Positions 53,871 through 64,000 of a DNA stretch of 64,000 nucleotides are shown here, piece by piece. The stretch covers positions 70,068,712 through 70,132,711 of the forward strand of contig NC_083338.1 in assembly GCF_019175385.1 (NCBI RefSeq), given 5' to 3'. The number at the start of each line of letters is the position of its first letter. The stretch's first letter is position 1. The DNA is from Lycium barbarum (lineage: Eukaryota; Streptophyta; Magnoliopsida; Solanales; Solanaceae). The position numbers were made by a program, and so were the translations under genes. The notes below the pieces were generated by a model. That model saw nothing but the letters and a program-made list of their open reading frames with translations, was not told where the DNA came from and made no database searches.

Positions 53871-56800
53871 GAGAACCACTCTTTGGTGCAAAATTCCAAC
53901 CTTAGCTAAGTGAGGAAGTTGAAGGAAAATGTAAGAATTCATCTCCTTTTATATGTTATGGAGGCTTTGTTTATGTTGTGGAATATAGAAAGGAGTAGAA
54001 TTCATAAGAATATGGAAGTTGCATGATGATTGTGTGTGGCCGTGTGCATGGGTGATTGTAGGAACAATGATTCAATGATTTTATGAAGTGTTTTAGTTGT
54101 TGTTGTTGTGAATTCTATGTTGACAATGAAAGTGTGATGATTTTAGTTGAAGTTGTAGATGTTGGGTTGGCCGTGTGGTGTATATGATGCGTAGGAAAGA
54201 TGAACAAATTTATATACAGTAATTTAATTGTTGTTGATATTATCCTATGATAGAAATGAGAATTTGATGATTTAAAGTGGTGTTGGAAATATTCTGGGTA
54301 GATTTGGAAGCCAATGTAATATTAATGTCGTTTCTATATTCACGAGTATAATGTTGTTAGAATGTGTGTTGTTGGAGTAGTTCATGAATTTCGAAGCAAA
54401 AAATGCATTAAAAATCGTTTCTAGGGAAGTTGAGGAGTTTTCGGGCAAATTATGGAATTTGGTGAAATCTTGCCTATTTTGTAGAATGACATGAAAAACT
54501 TTCGAATTGTGTTAGAATGATCTTGAATTGGTACATGGATATGCAAATGTTGATATTGACTTAGAAGTGCAAAGTTGGGTTTGAAGTTGTTGCACTATTT
54601 AGGAAAGGAAACAATTTATGTTAGAATGCATTTTTGATTGACTATTGATGTTGTTAGTTTGTTGTTGGTATGGTTGTTGATGTCTTAACCGAGTTAAATT
54701 CTCGGGGATGGCGCATTTACAGGGGAAATGCTGCCGAAATTTCTATAGACAAATGTTACTTCAAGATTGAATTCCTAAAGGCTCTAATTAATATTTGGTA
54801 AACATGACCAATTGTAGATTTTGGAGGAAACGGGATCTGAATTTTGACAAGCGTAAAAGGCAAATAAGGTATGTAAGGCTTACCCTCTCTTTCTCTTGGC
54901 ATGTCCTAGATGTGATAGGCTATGATTCGAGCCTCGGGGATGACTCTACTCTTAGAAATCCGAGCTTATGTTTGACCCTTTTTCATTCAGTGTAATTGAA
55001 TTAAGCATATTATGTTTAGTTGAAAAGGTTGGTTTGAACATATGTAACTTCCACCAACGGAACTGGATTGCCCTGAAACTTTCGTAGATGACCTTATAAG
55101 ACCAAATGTTTATAGTTTTACGTATGTCACCTCGACTTGACCCAAGGTGGGCCCACAACCCCGAGACCTATTTGTATTGTTTTATTTGTCCTATTTCCGT
55201 ACGATAATTAAGGGAAACTTTGGCTAATGTTCCGAGTTTGCTATAGGTATCTAGTAACCCAGATATAAGTGTTCCGACTCGACTATTCTAATATAACCAC
55301 TCTGCTATGAATGATCTGGTTCGAATATTTTGATATAAGCATTCTGATGTAAATATTCCGATATAAGTATTTTGATATAAGCATTCCGATATAAATAACC
55401 CAATATAAATATTCTGATATAAATATCCTGAGTTAGGTATGCTGGTACGAGTGTCTGGTATAAGTATTCCGATACGGGTATTCCGATATAAGTATTCCGA
55501 TATAAGTATTTGACTATGAGTCTGGATATGAGTCTTCTGATCTGAATATTCTCTGTAAGTCTTAATGTTCCTTATGTACGATCTCGGATCGCTTAAAAGT
55601 CCGAAGAGGTTTTTGTATTTCAGATGCTCATAACTTCCTGATACTAACTTGGAAAAACCCGAAACCCGCTTCTGAGCCTTCGAATGTCGGCAAGTGTACC
55701 TATCCATCGAGTCTAGATTTATGTGCATATGGTTTCTCATGACTCTGCTCGTGCATGACTTAATGTCTCTTTCACTGCGTCCCGGGCCAGGTTCTGTTAT
55801 CGTGCCCTTCTTCTGCTTTGTCCACTGCGTCTCGGGCCAGGTTCTGTTATCGTGTGTTTCCTCTGCATTGTTCACCGCGCCCCTCGGTGGGAGAGCCGGG
55901 TTCTGTTATCTGTATATGATGATATGGGGATGGCGGCCAGGATGGCATATGATTCTGTTCACCGCGTCTCTTCCCAGAGGGCCGGGTTCTGTTACCGTGT
56001 CCCTTATCACAGGGCCGGGATCTGTTATCTGCTATCTGCATATGTATATATTGACACATGATTTTGACATATGATGATTCTGTTTACCGCGGCCCTTATC
56101 ACAGGGCCGAGATCTGTTATCTGTGAAAATATTATATGATTTCGATATGCATAATTTGTGTCCGGAAAGTAAGAAATCTGGTATTCTGTACGTTCTGTGT
56201 TCCGTCCGATACATGACATCATCTGAGCATTCTGTACGTTCTGTATTCCGTCCGATATATGACATCATCTGTGCATTTTGTACGTTCTGTACCCCGTTTG
56301 GCGTGTGACATCACCTCTGTACGTTCGGTACTCCGTTCTGTATTCTGTATTTTCTGTACCTCTTCGAACATGCGATATGTAATTGTAGAATAAGTACTTT
56401 GGTACTTTGGTTAACGCCCTTACGTTCTGTATATTCGCTGATATGTGAGAAGGGTATGTATGTCTTGTGTCTGAAAGGTAATAAGCGTCTGGTACTCTGA
56501 ATACCGTATTGGTTTGTTAGTTCTGTCTGCTTCTTTGTGATGCATGCTTTACATACTCAGTACATATTCCGTACTGACCCCCTTTCTTCGGGGGCTGCGT
56601 TTCATGCCGCGCAGGTACTCCCAGATGAGCTGAAGTTATTATAGAAGATGTTCCAGCGAAGATGGCAAGCCCCATTCTTCCGGAGGGCTGCCAAGTCAGA
56701 GTTTGTTTGTTATGATTTCTAGAATTGTGTTAGAGGCTTTGCAGACAGCGTCGTGGGTATTGGTTGTCCGTCTGTAAGCGGCTCCATCAGCCAATATGTC

Positions 56801-57017
56801 GGTCTGTGTTATGTACTGAATTTTGTATGATAATAGATTTGTTCGGCTTGGAAGTTACGAAAAAGAATATTTCTGAAAAAAAAAATTACTATATATTTTA
56901 TCTTATTTGATTTAAAAAGTTTGACGTGATTTTATGTGCAGTAAGAGTCTGAGGGTTCGCTCGGCCCTAAGTAAGGGTCGGGTGCCCATCACACCCTAGT
57001 AAGGTCGGGGTGTGACA
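53871..57017 (+). repeat. D LTR 3, lacking its first ~570 bp
   Basis: The LTR begins at gagaaccact, which is LTR position ~570 (44849 in LTR 1), and ends GGGTGTGACA at 57017 before the TAAAC duplication. It differs from LTRs 1 and 2 more than they differ from each other. The double hairpin is at 56557-56617. Confidence 0.92.
56557..56617 (+). other. LTR double-hairpin module (D LTR 3)
   Basis: Both stems are intact as in the other D LTRs. Confidence 0.72.
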
Positions 57018-58297
57018 TAAACGCATGCTCATTCTTGTCAACATAAATTAGAAAGTTTACTTTTGAAAGATAAGGGCAGCAACTAATTTATATAGCTGCA
57101 TCTTGAATTTAAGGGTGATATGGGCAGAAACGTACTAGCACATTCAGTATTTGGAAGTTTAAGCAACAACGTTATTTGTTTTTTTTTTTTGGGTTTTGCA
57201 AATCGCTTCAATCTCGTTGTTCCGTCTTATCGTGTTGTTGAATTCGGGCTTTCTTCGAAGTGAAGTAAGGAGGAAGAAGATTATTTCTTGGAATATAAGG
57301 TAATAATTCTCCTCTCCTACGTATATTTAAATTCATCCAGGTCATAATTATATTGTGGGACGAGAATTACAAAAACTATATCGGAAACTGGATAAGTTGT
57401 TACTATTATCATGTGGGTTGTTTGGTGGTTGTTATGAATTGTTTTATCGGATGGATTTTAAGGACTTTATATGATTATCCCTGTTATCGTTGTTGTTGGT
57501 ATTATTGCAAAAAAAGCACATATTATTGGAAGTTCGGGTTAGGCAAGTTATATATAGGAAATGCTGCCCGATTTTCGTTAAGTCCCTAACTGATAGAAAA
57601 CCCTAAACGAGAAGATATAAACTAAAATATAGGTTCAATAAGAAATGAGTTGTAGAATTTCGGACTAGAAAATATAGTTACTAACAATAACGTTACTTTT
57701 ATATAAATAGGCTAAAAGAGCGACGAGGCGAAAAGGAATCATGAATAGTCGCCGACAGGTATGTAAAGCCTATCCCTTCTTTCTTTTGGCATGTCCTAGA
57801 CGTAAGTAAGATATAATATGAGCCTTGGGGTAATTCTACTCTCTAGTTCCAAGCATGATTCATGATTTTTATTCGTTTCTTGATGTTAGAACTTTCAGGA
57901 TAGTCGAGCTATTGCCTCGTGTCTAGTATATGATCGACTAATATATGATGTAGAGAAGTTCCTATTCTTAAAGAATTCCATAATTAGAGGTGTACTTGAC
58001 TTTCATAAGCTATCTCATGTTAATTTGATACATGTATATGATCCCTGAGACGTTCCTTGTTATAGTTCGTGATGACATTTAGAAAGAACTTAATATGACT
58101 ATTATCCTGATACTTGAGAGCTGATTTGTCTACTTATCTATTGAGTCTCAAAAGATGAATTGTATGTATATGGTTGCTTATCACTCTGCTCATGCTTACC
58201 GTTACATCCTTCACTGAGTCCCGGGCCAGGACATGTTTTCGTGCACAGTTTCACTACATAATTTCACCGAGTCCCTCACTAGAGGGCCGGGACACGT

Positions 58298-58298
<1 letters not shown>

Positions 58299-58328
<30 letters not shown>
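58299..58328 (+). repeat. TA microsatellite in C LTR
   Basis: About twelve TA units follow gacacgtta. The matching place in the left C LTR (28897) has only a short tatatg, so the run expanded after the two LTRs separated. Confidence 0.85.
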
Positions 58329-58676
58329 GATGATATGATGACATGATGACATGATGATATGGGGATGGCGGCCAGGATGGCATATGATCATTTTATTCAC
58401 CGAGTCCCTCACTAGAGGGCCGGGACACGTTATATGTACATGTATATGATGATTTTATTTACCGAGCCCCTCACTAGAGGGCCGGGACACGTTATATATG
58501 CTTATGTACAGGATGATTATCTAGTTATGTCGTTAAGTCCTCTGACGGTATGGGTATGATGTTGACACGTATGATTTATGTTCAAAGGTAAGTCTTATGG
58601 TTTTCTGGTTATTGTACTGGGTTCTACACTCCTTGTCTCAGTATGATCCTATTTACTATATTTCATGCTTTACATG

Positions 58677-58736
58677 CTCAGTACATATTTCGTACTAACC
58701 CCCTTTCCTCGGGGGGCTACGTTCATGCCCGCAGGT
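58677..58736 (+). other. LTR double-hairpin module (C right LTR)
   Basis: Stem 1 is TCAGTAC/GTACTAA, with one end pair lost. Stem 2 is CCCCC/GGGGG with loop TTTCCTC. Confidence 0.68.
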
Positions 58737-59264
58737 ACAGATAGCCGGTTGGTGACCCATCAGCATAGGACTTCTACTCAGCTATATTGGAGTGCTCCGT
58801 TGTTCCGGAGCCTAGACGTTTGGTACAAATCTTTGATATATGTATATGTTTATCCAGGGGTACGGCGGGGCCCTGTCCCGTCATATGTCTTCGTCATTAC
58901 TCTTAGAGGTCTGTAGACATATGTGTGGGTTGTATATAGACGTTGATCAGCTGTGTTAGCATGATTTATGTTTTGGGACGTTCCCATTCGTAGTGGCAAC
59001 CTTGTCGGCTTGCGTATATATAGTTGGGGGCATTCCCACACGTTATGACAGCCTTGTCGGCTTGTGTTCGACGTTATCTATTGATGTTGTCACTCCTCAG
59101 GAGGCAGGTTGCGTTGATATATAAATATGTGACAGTTTTGAGATGACATTCTGTTTCTTTAAATTCCAAATTATGTTTAGTTGTGAATTGATTATAGCTA
59201 ACAGATATGTATACGAGTGCCCAACTCGGGCACTAGTCACGACCTACGGGGTTGGGTCGTGATA

Positions 59265-59957
59265 AAATAGGTTGTCAAAAATAGGGAAGGAAGAAAGAGG
59301 CTACTGGTCAAATGGTACCGCTACGGCGGTCACTCGACCGCTGTGGCGGGTACCGCTATGGCGATGGACGACTCGCAATAGCGGAACCCTGCAGAAGTTT
59401 GGGTCCGCCCTAGCGGTCCGATGCTCGCTATAGCGAGCCCACTATAGTGGTCCCTTTACCGCTACAGTAGTGCTACAGTGCCAATGAGCGGAATTTTTGC
59501 ACCCGTTCGGATCGCGTAGAGGCTCACTTAATTGCTTAGCGCGTAAAAAATATGGTTTTCACGTAGGAGTATGAATGCGCTATTAACCTGATAACATTCC
59601 CAGAATAAGCACACAGTCTATAACACCAACATTATCGCTAAAATTTCATTCGTTCACACAAATAATTACGCACTTACTTACAGAAGGTCTTCCTTGAGTC
59701 AGAATAGAGAGACACCAATTGGAATTGACAGATACCAATTAGCCCGTCAAGCTACCAATTGGAATCATCAAGATACTAATTGGATTCAACTAGGAGACGG
59801 CGTATTAAGGTGGCACGATAGAATGAATGAAGGGAAACTCTAGATGTCCTACAACCTCTTGCGGACAGGTATGGACGTCATCGTACCATTCGACAAGACT
59901 CTACTAGACATTTGCTCTTGTACTTGTGAGACCGGTAACCTAGGCTCTGATACCAGC
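59265..59957 (-). other. Leader of an E element, with priming site and palindrome array
   Basis: The priming site TGGTATCAGAGC lies on the minus strand at 59944-59955, two bases from the LTR. The leader then reads toward lower coordinates and matches the H leader at 62680-62860. Both have four- or two-fold ccaattggtatct-type repeats (59710-59790 here). A CCGCTATAGCGG-type palindrome array lies at 59325-59480. The leader is cut where the C LTR ends. No gag is reached. Confidence 0.75.
59325..59480 (-). repeat. Palindromic GCTATAGC-type array in E leader
   Basis: About nine imperfect CCGCTATAGCGG-type palindromes, with centre variants such as gctacggcgg and gctgtggcgg. The class matches the E U3 arrays and 13826-14050. 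Confidence 0.72.
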
Positions 59958-61962
59958 TGTCACAACCCAACCCACGGGTCGTGCGGGTACCTACCATATT
60001 ACTAACCTAGTAGGCGAACCCTTACCAACCAATCCAAACATTCAGCCAGTTTTATGACAACATTTCTTATAAATCACAAAATTTAAGTAAAAGCTCATAT
60101 AGTCTCTATTTGAAATACAATAAAACTGAAAAGAATTTCCTAGGATCTAGTCTAGGCAGGTACAAGAGCTCCTACTAGACAGAAAGGCAAAATAAATGAC
60201 ACAGCCTCTGCCTGGAGTGATATGAGCGAGGTTGTAAGAGAATTCCTGATAAATCCACACGACGAAACTTCAACTAAAACCTGCAACATATCTACACCCA
60301 AAAAGGATGTAGCAAGAGTAGTATCAGTACACTACACGTATTGGTAAGCATCATAGGTCGACTAAGATTAGTTCACGCAACACAATATAAAGTCAATAAG
60401 ATAAGCAGATAAACCAAAACCCTCAAGATTCTCAATAGAGGTTATTACACTCTCACTACTTACCATTCTAATCTCAGCTGTTCACTTCTTTTATTCCCAT
60501 AGGAAAATATTGATTTTCTAACTAGTCATTAAACCCATTCCACCTTCCCTTAATCCAATTACTTAAGTCTCATCTCCTCATTCGCACTAACATCTAATTC
60601 TTAACTTTTAGCCGCAAAACCTTTTTAACTACTTCACCTAGGCCTATGAGGCCCCCATGGGACAACTAACCACTTAGTACTTTATCCTTACACACCTCCA
60701 TAATGATTACCACCTTACACAACCTCTACAAAATCATAAAAGATACACAATGCAACATAACAGACTAGCAGTACACACAAACAGGACGTAGAAATATGAG
60801 ATGCAATGAAATGCAAATGCGATGCAAGGGCCCAACCACGCTATACATACATGATAACTGATGTCATTGCTCAGTAGTCATGACCTGCAGGGGACCCATG
60901 GTGTCCATGTACCACTCGTTCCGGATACTCATCGGACCCGATCCATAAATCCTCCGCTCCTGAAAGAACCTCAAACGCGGATCCACATCATATAGATTTC
61001 TCACATTCCACCCAACCAGCCATTAGACTAGATAACATAACTGCCCCATACTCAGTCTTTCCTGCTCCATGTATTTTCTCATAACACATGCAATGCAATG
61101 CAACGATGCAATAAGTCAAATAAAATCATAAATCATGCCTTTGATGGGCGTAGTACCAATCTCGATTTACTTCAGTCCTCTTAATACAAATCTCTTCTTA
61201 ACTAGAAAGACAATCATGCAAATATTTAAATACCTCTGAAAATAAAGACAGAAATCAAATAATCCTAGGGATGCATAATCTAAACAACGAAGTAACCCTC
61301 AATGATATCACTCCCCACTCAATAATTATTCATTGTTACCCTAACTACTAGTTACACATAGTTTCCGATAAGTTTTTGAATATATTCATCCAAACTCCGT
61401 GTTCGAAGACCTAATCATGCAATCTGCCGTCAACTCTAAATGTGTATACGATTTACTAATTAAAGCATAACTCAAGTAAACCATAACCTACCTCGATGAC
61501 GGACAGATACATTGAATTTCCATGAATTGATTGCCTTCTTAGCCCTCATCCGAATCCATGAGAGATGTTAGTCACAGGGAAAGATGTGGAGAAGGTAGGA
61601 TAAACCCTTTTTTTCTTGGTGTCAAGGGTTTTTGTTCTTGTGCAAAACCTAATAGCAGCCTTGGGAGGTCTTTTGTTAAAAGGGACGGTGAAAAATAAAC
61701 TAAGTGATCAAAAACTCGGTCATTGCCCCGCGTTGACCACTGCGGCTGTCGTATGTCCGCTATAGCGGGACCGCTATGGTGGTCCCTTGAGCGCTATAGC
61801 TGTTCGCTTCAGCCCTGGCCCACAATTTTTAGCTCTATCCGAAATCGATTTTTCCCACTATCAAACCTTAAAACACCTTATAGGGATTATTATTTACGAT
61901 CATAGACCTAGATTAGGCATGGCTTCGCGGAGTATTAAATAATTATTGGACGGGTCATTACA
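59958..61962 (-). repeat. LTR of family E (5' LTR of a minus-strand element)
   Basis: 2005 bp. On the minus strand it begins TGTAATGACCCGTCC and ends GGGTTGTGACA, followed by the priming site. The partner copy is 11505-13519. No matching TSD could be identified with either neighbour. Confidence 0.85.
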
Positions 61963-62664
61963 GTGTTCGTCATATTCTTGGACTGTATTTGATATGGGCT
62001 ACGTGCTGATTTGACTTGATAAGGCTTGGTGTTCGGTATACTTTGATATTTGTTTCACTTGGGGCTAGTTATTGCATCAAGGCTTGATTATGTGAGTCGA
62101 TTTCTTGGGAGCATGACTTGTACTCTATGGTTTTCTAGTTTTCTCTTTCCTTATTATTTTTTTATATGTCAACTAGTCTTAGTCGGTCTATGACACCTAC
62201 TAGTACTTGTTGTTTGTACTGACCTGCACTTGCTGCATTCTTTTATTAGTGCAGAGTTCCAGATAGGATTGACCTTTGGTTCTCGTGGCTAATTGCGATG
62301 CGAGAGTTCCTGCTGAGAGTCTTACAGGGTGATCATGAGGACGTCTGCCGCCTTGGAGATTCTTCCTTTATCTATGTCTTATTTCATATTCCGAGGCATA
62401 TTTAGACTTTTGATGTACTTTGTTACTTTTAGACTTGTAGTATCTATTTAGTTTCCCTTGTTTGGTTAGACCAAACTCTGGGTGGATTTTATGTATTTCC
62501 TTACTTCCGCACATTCTAAATGATTATCGTCAGACTTACATGATTTTTATCTCTTCTGCTTGTCTATTGTTTATTTATGACTTCATAATTTTTGGGATAA
62601 GGGTTTGCCTATCGAGGTGGGAAAGGTAGGTGCCCGCGCGACTTAGCTAGATTGGGTCTTGACA
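61963..62664 (+). repeat. 3' part of an LTR of family H
   Basis: The sequence ends GGGTCTTGACA at 62664, followed by AG and a priming site. The left part is missing at the junction with E. No second copy lies in the window, so the call rests on the end sequence, the priming site and the leader. Confidence 0.7.
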
Positions 62665-62667
62665 AGT

Positions 62668-62679
62668 TGGTGTCAGAGC
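62668..62679 (+). promoter_or_regulatory. Variant primer binding site of H
   Basis: TGGTGTCAGAGC differs from the usual TGGTATCAGAGC by A to G at position 5. The change still allows a G-U pair with the tRNA. Confidence 0.75.
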
Positions 62680-64000
62680 CCTAGGTTACCCGATTTATAA
62701 TATAAGAGCGTGTCTAGTAGAGTCTCGTGGATCGGTACGATGAGCTCCGTACTTATCTACGAGAGGTTATAGGACATTTAGAAAACTTCACTTTCTTTCA
62801 TTCTTTCGTGCTACTTTATTCAAATTGGTATCTAGCTGATTCCAATTGGTATCTGGACTTTCTTATCTTGATCACCCACGGAAGGTGAAAACCCGTCCTT
62901 AATTCTTATATGAATGGTTGATCTATGATGTGTCATGGTATGGTACGAGATGTGTTATTCTGATTTGAACATGTGATCTAGTTCAGTCTCTAGTTATGGC
63001 CTAAGGATTCGATTGTGTAGAGTCGCGATTAGACTCAGTTGTTGTGTGGAGTGACGATTAGACTCTTTTGTTGCGAGATTTTGTGAGAAATGGGAAGATA
63101 GTTCAGAGGTTTACAAGGTCTCCATGTTTCATTGTTGGGTTGCTCGCAAGTGAAAGAGTGCCTTGATAGCTTGATAATAGTGGGTTGCTCGATGATATGC
63201 GGTTTGGGAAAAACTTCAACATCTTAAGGCTTTATGATGGTGTACGTGACACTAGTATACCAATGGTAGGTCGACAATTCAGCAGCGGTAGAGTATTAGA
63301 CGTCGGTATATGGGGAAAAGTGTAAGTTCGGTAATGGCCGTCGAATTGGGAAAACGTATTGTGACAGCGTGTAATAAAGAAAAGAAGTTGATAATAAGGA
63401 CATAAAGAAAGACTTTTGTGGAAAGCACGTAGCGAAGTGATTTCATAGAATATCTTAAATAAGAGTACTTTCGTGAGATTGGGAAGGAAAAAAATTAGTA
63501 TCTGACATGGTTGTCAGGATAAGGTTGTTACTGGTGCTAAAAGTTATTCTTGATATAAGCTCGTTGATGTTAAAGGACTACTCGGTTATTAAGTGAATGC
63601 TATGGGCACATCATTTGATCAGTAAATTTTATTGGTTTGTAGACTTCTGAAGAGTTAGTAAACGACTGATAGAAATGACTTCAATTATGGGCGTATGCGA
63701 TGCGTTAGTGACTTGAGGAGTTACCGGTTGTTTCACTTAGATTTGAGGAGAAATATTTGATATCATTTTGTGGTTTGTTTGGCTTAAATGGATGATTAGT
63801 TTAGAGGATCGAGTGGATTTGAGTGGTTGTTGATTGATAGTGATAAACGTGATTTGAAATGACATATGGGTACTTGAGTCGTGTTTGGACTGTGGGGATA
63901 TTATATCATGACGTACGGTAAGGGGTGTGATTGATGAGGTTGATTGGTGTCTTCGAGGTTAAGGGCAAACAGAAAATCGTTGAAATAAGAGTTAGTGATG
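62680..64000 (+). other. Non-coding leader of H, cut by the window edge
   Basis: The first 180 bases match the E leader and, more weakly, the G and D leaders (gtctagtagagtc, ggttataggacatttag). ccaattggtatct repeats lie at 62818-62860. The rest has no recognisable gag, pol or RNA gene and is TG-rich. Confidence 0.65.

Larger units (their letters stand above)
44280..57017 (+). mobile_element. D array: LTR-internal-LTR-internal-LTR, one TSD pair
   Basis: Three LTRs (44280-47980, 49183-52886, 53871-57017) alternate with two non-coding internal regions (47981-49182, 52887-53870). One TAAAC duplication flanks the whole, so it entered as one element and expanded later, or entered as a tandem form. 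LTRs 1 and 2 are nearly identical. D has no coding capacity: it has a priming site, a polypurine tract, a 5S-like segment and long LTRs, as in large non-autonomous retrotransposon derivatives (LARDs). Mobilisation would need enzymes from a relative such as F. Confidence 0.92.
43508..59264 (+). repeat. Right LTR of C, split by the D array
   Basis: 43508-44279 and 57018-59264 form an LTR of about 3.0 kb. It starts TGTTACATCCCG and ends GGGTCGTGATA, where the terminal CA has become TA. The D array interrupts it with a TAAAC duplication (44275-44279, 57018-57022). The left C pieces at 29909-30904 show the uninterrupted ggatataaacgcatgc sequence at the insertion point. Confidence 0.9.

Noticed and set aside
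11505..61962. The two E LTRs as ends of one large minus-strand element containing everything between
   Set aside because: The outer flanks (gtgac and gtgtt) are not a clean duplication, the left LTR lacks its U3 end, and C pieces interrupt both sides. Two separate E fragments fit equally well.
63921..63975. Possible third 5S-like region in H (ggggtgtgatt and ttcgaggttaag)
   Set aside because: The two words are 15 nt closer than in 5S, and box C would have to start beyond recognisable sequence. The window ends before this can be judged.

Overview
This 64 kb window reads as plant nuclear heterochromatin made of nested LTR retrotransposons. I find no host gene, tRNA, CRISPR array or intact rRNA gene. 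Every recognisable coding stretch but one is gag or pol of Ty3/gypsy chromoviruses of the Tekay/Del type: gag, protease, RT, RNase H, integrase, then a C-terminal chromodomain. The common priming site is TGGTATCAGAGC, complementary to the 3' end of initiator tRNA-Met. LTRs of 2-3.7 kb ending in GGGTCGTGACA, and the style of the Gag proteins, suggest an asterid, probably Solanaceae. The family is an inference from recall, not from a search.

Layout (family letters are mine). 1-816: 3' part of a D-like LTR inserted in the 5' LTR of element G. G (817-10492, +) keeps both LTRs, a long non-coding leader and the 3' half of pol. It sits in a C-like LTR (10493-11504). That LTR abuts, end to end, an inverted LTR of family E (11505-13519, -). 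13520-15586 holds a leader and a broken plus-strand gene of the plant 'putative transposon protein' type. 15587-59264 is a C-family composite that hosts three insertions: element A (15776-28414, -, TSD AATAT), element F (33754-43278, -, TSD GAGAG) and the D array (44280-57017, +, TSD TAAAC). A carries an LTR fragment inside its gag. 59265-61962 is another E fragment (-). 61963-64000 is the LTR tail, priming site and leader of family H (+).

How the parts relate. F is nearly coding-competent: one frameshift, two nonsense codons and a damaged zinc knuckle. A is more decayed. G, C and D share a related non-coding internal region; D has no coding capacity and must have been mobilised in trans. D is a tandem LTR-internal-LTR-internal-LTR array with one TSD pair.

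Most notable observations: (1) a 97-nt gap-free segment related to plant 5S rRNA, with the pol III internal promoter region best preserved, lies in the internal regions of G and of both D units, unlike Cassandra elements where 5S lies in the LTR; (2) a two-hairpin module recurs in eleven LTR copies, with compensatory stem changes in family A; (3) an inverted repeat sits just upstream of the polypurine tract in five families and is kept as a stem in F with different bases; (4) families A, E and F each carry a family-specific array of short palindromes near the start of U3.

All identities and alignments were made by eye, and the 5S comparison uses a consensus recalled from memory.
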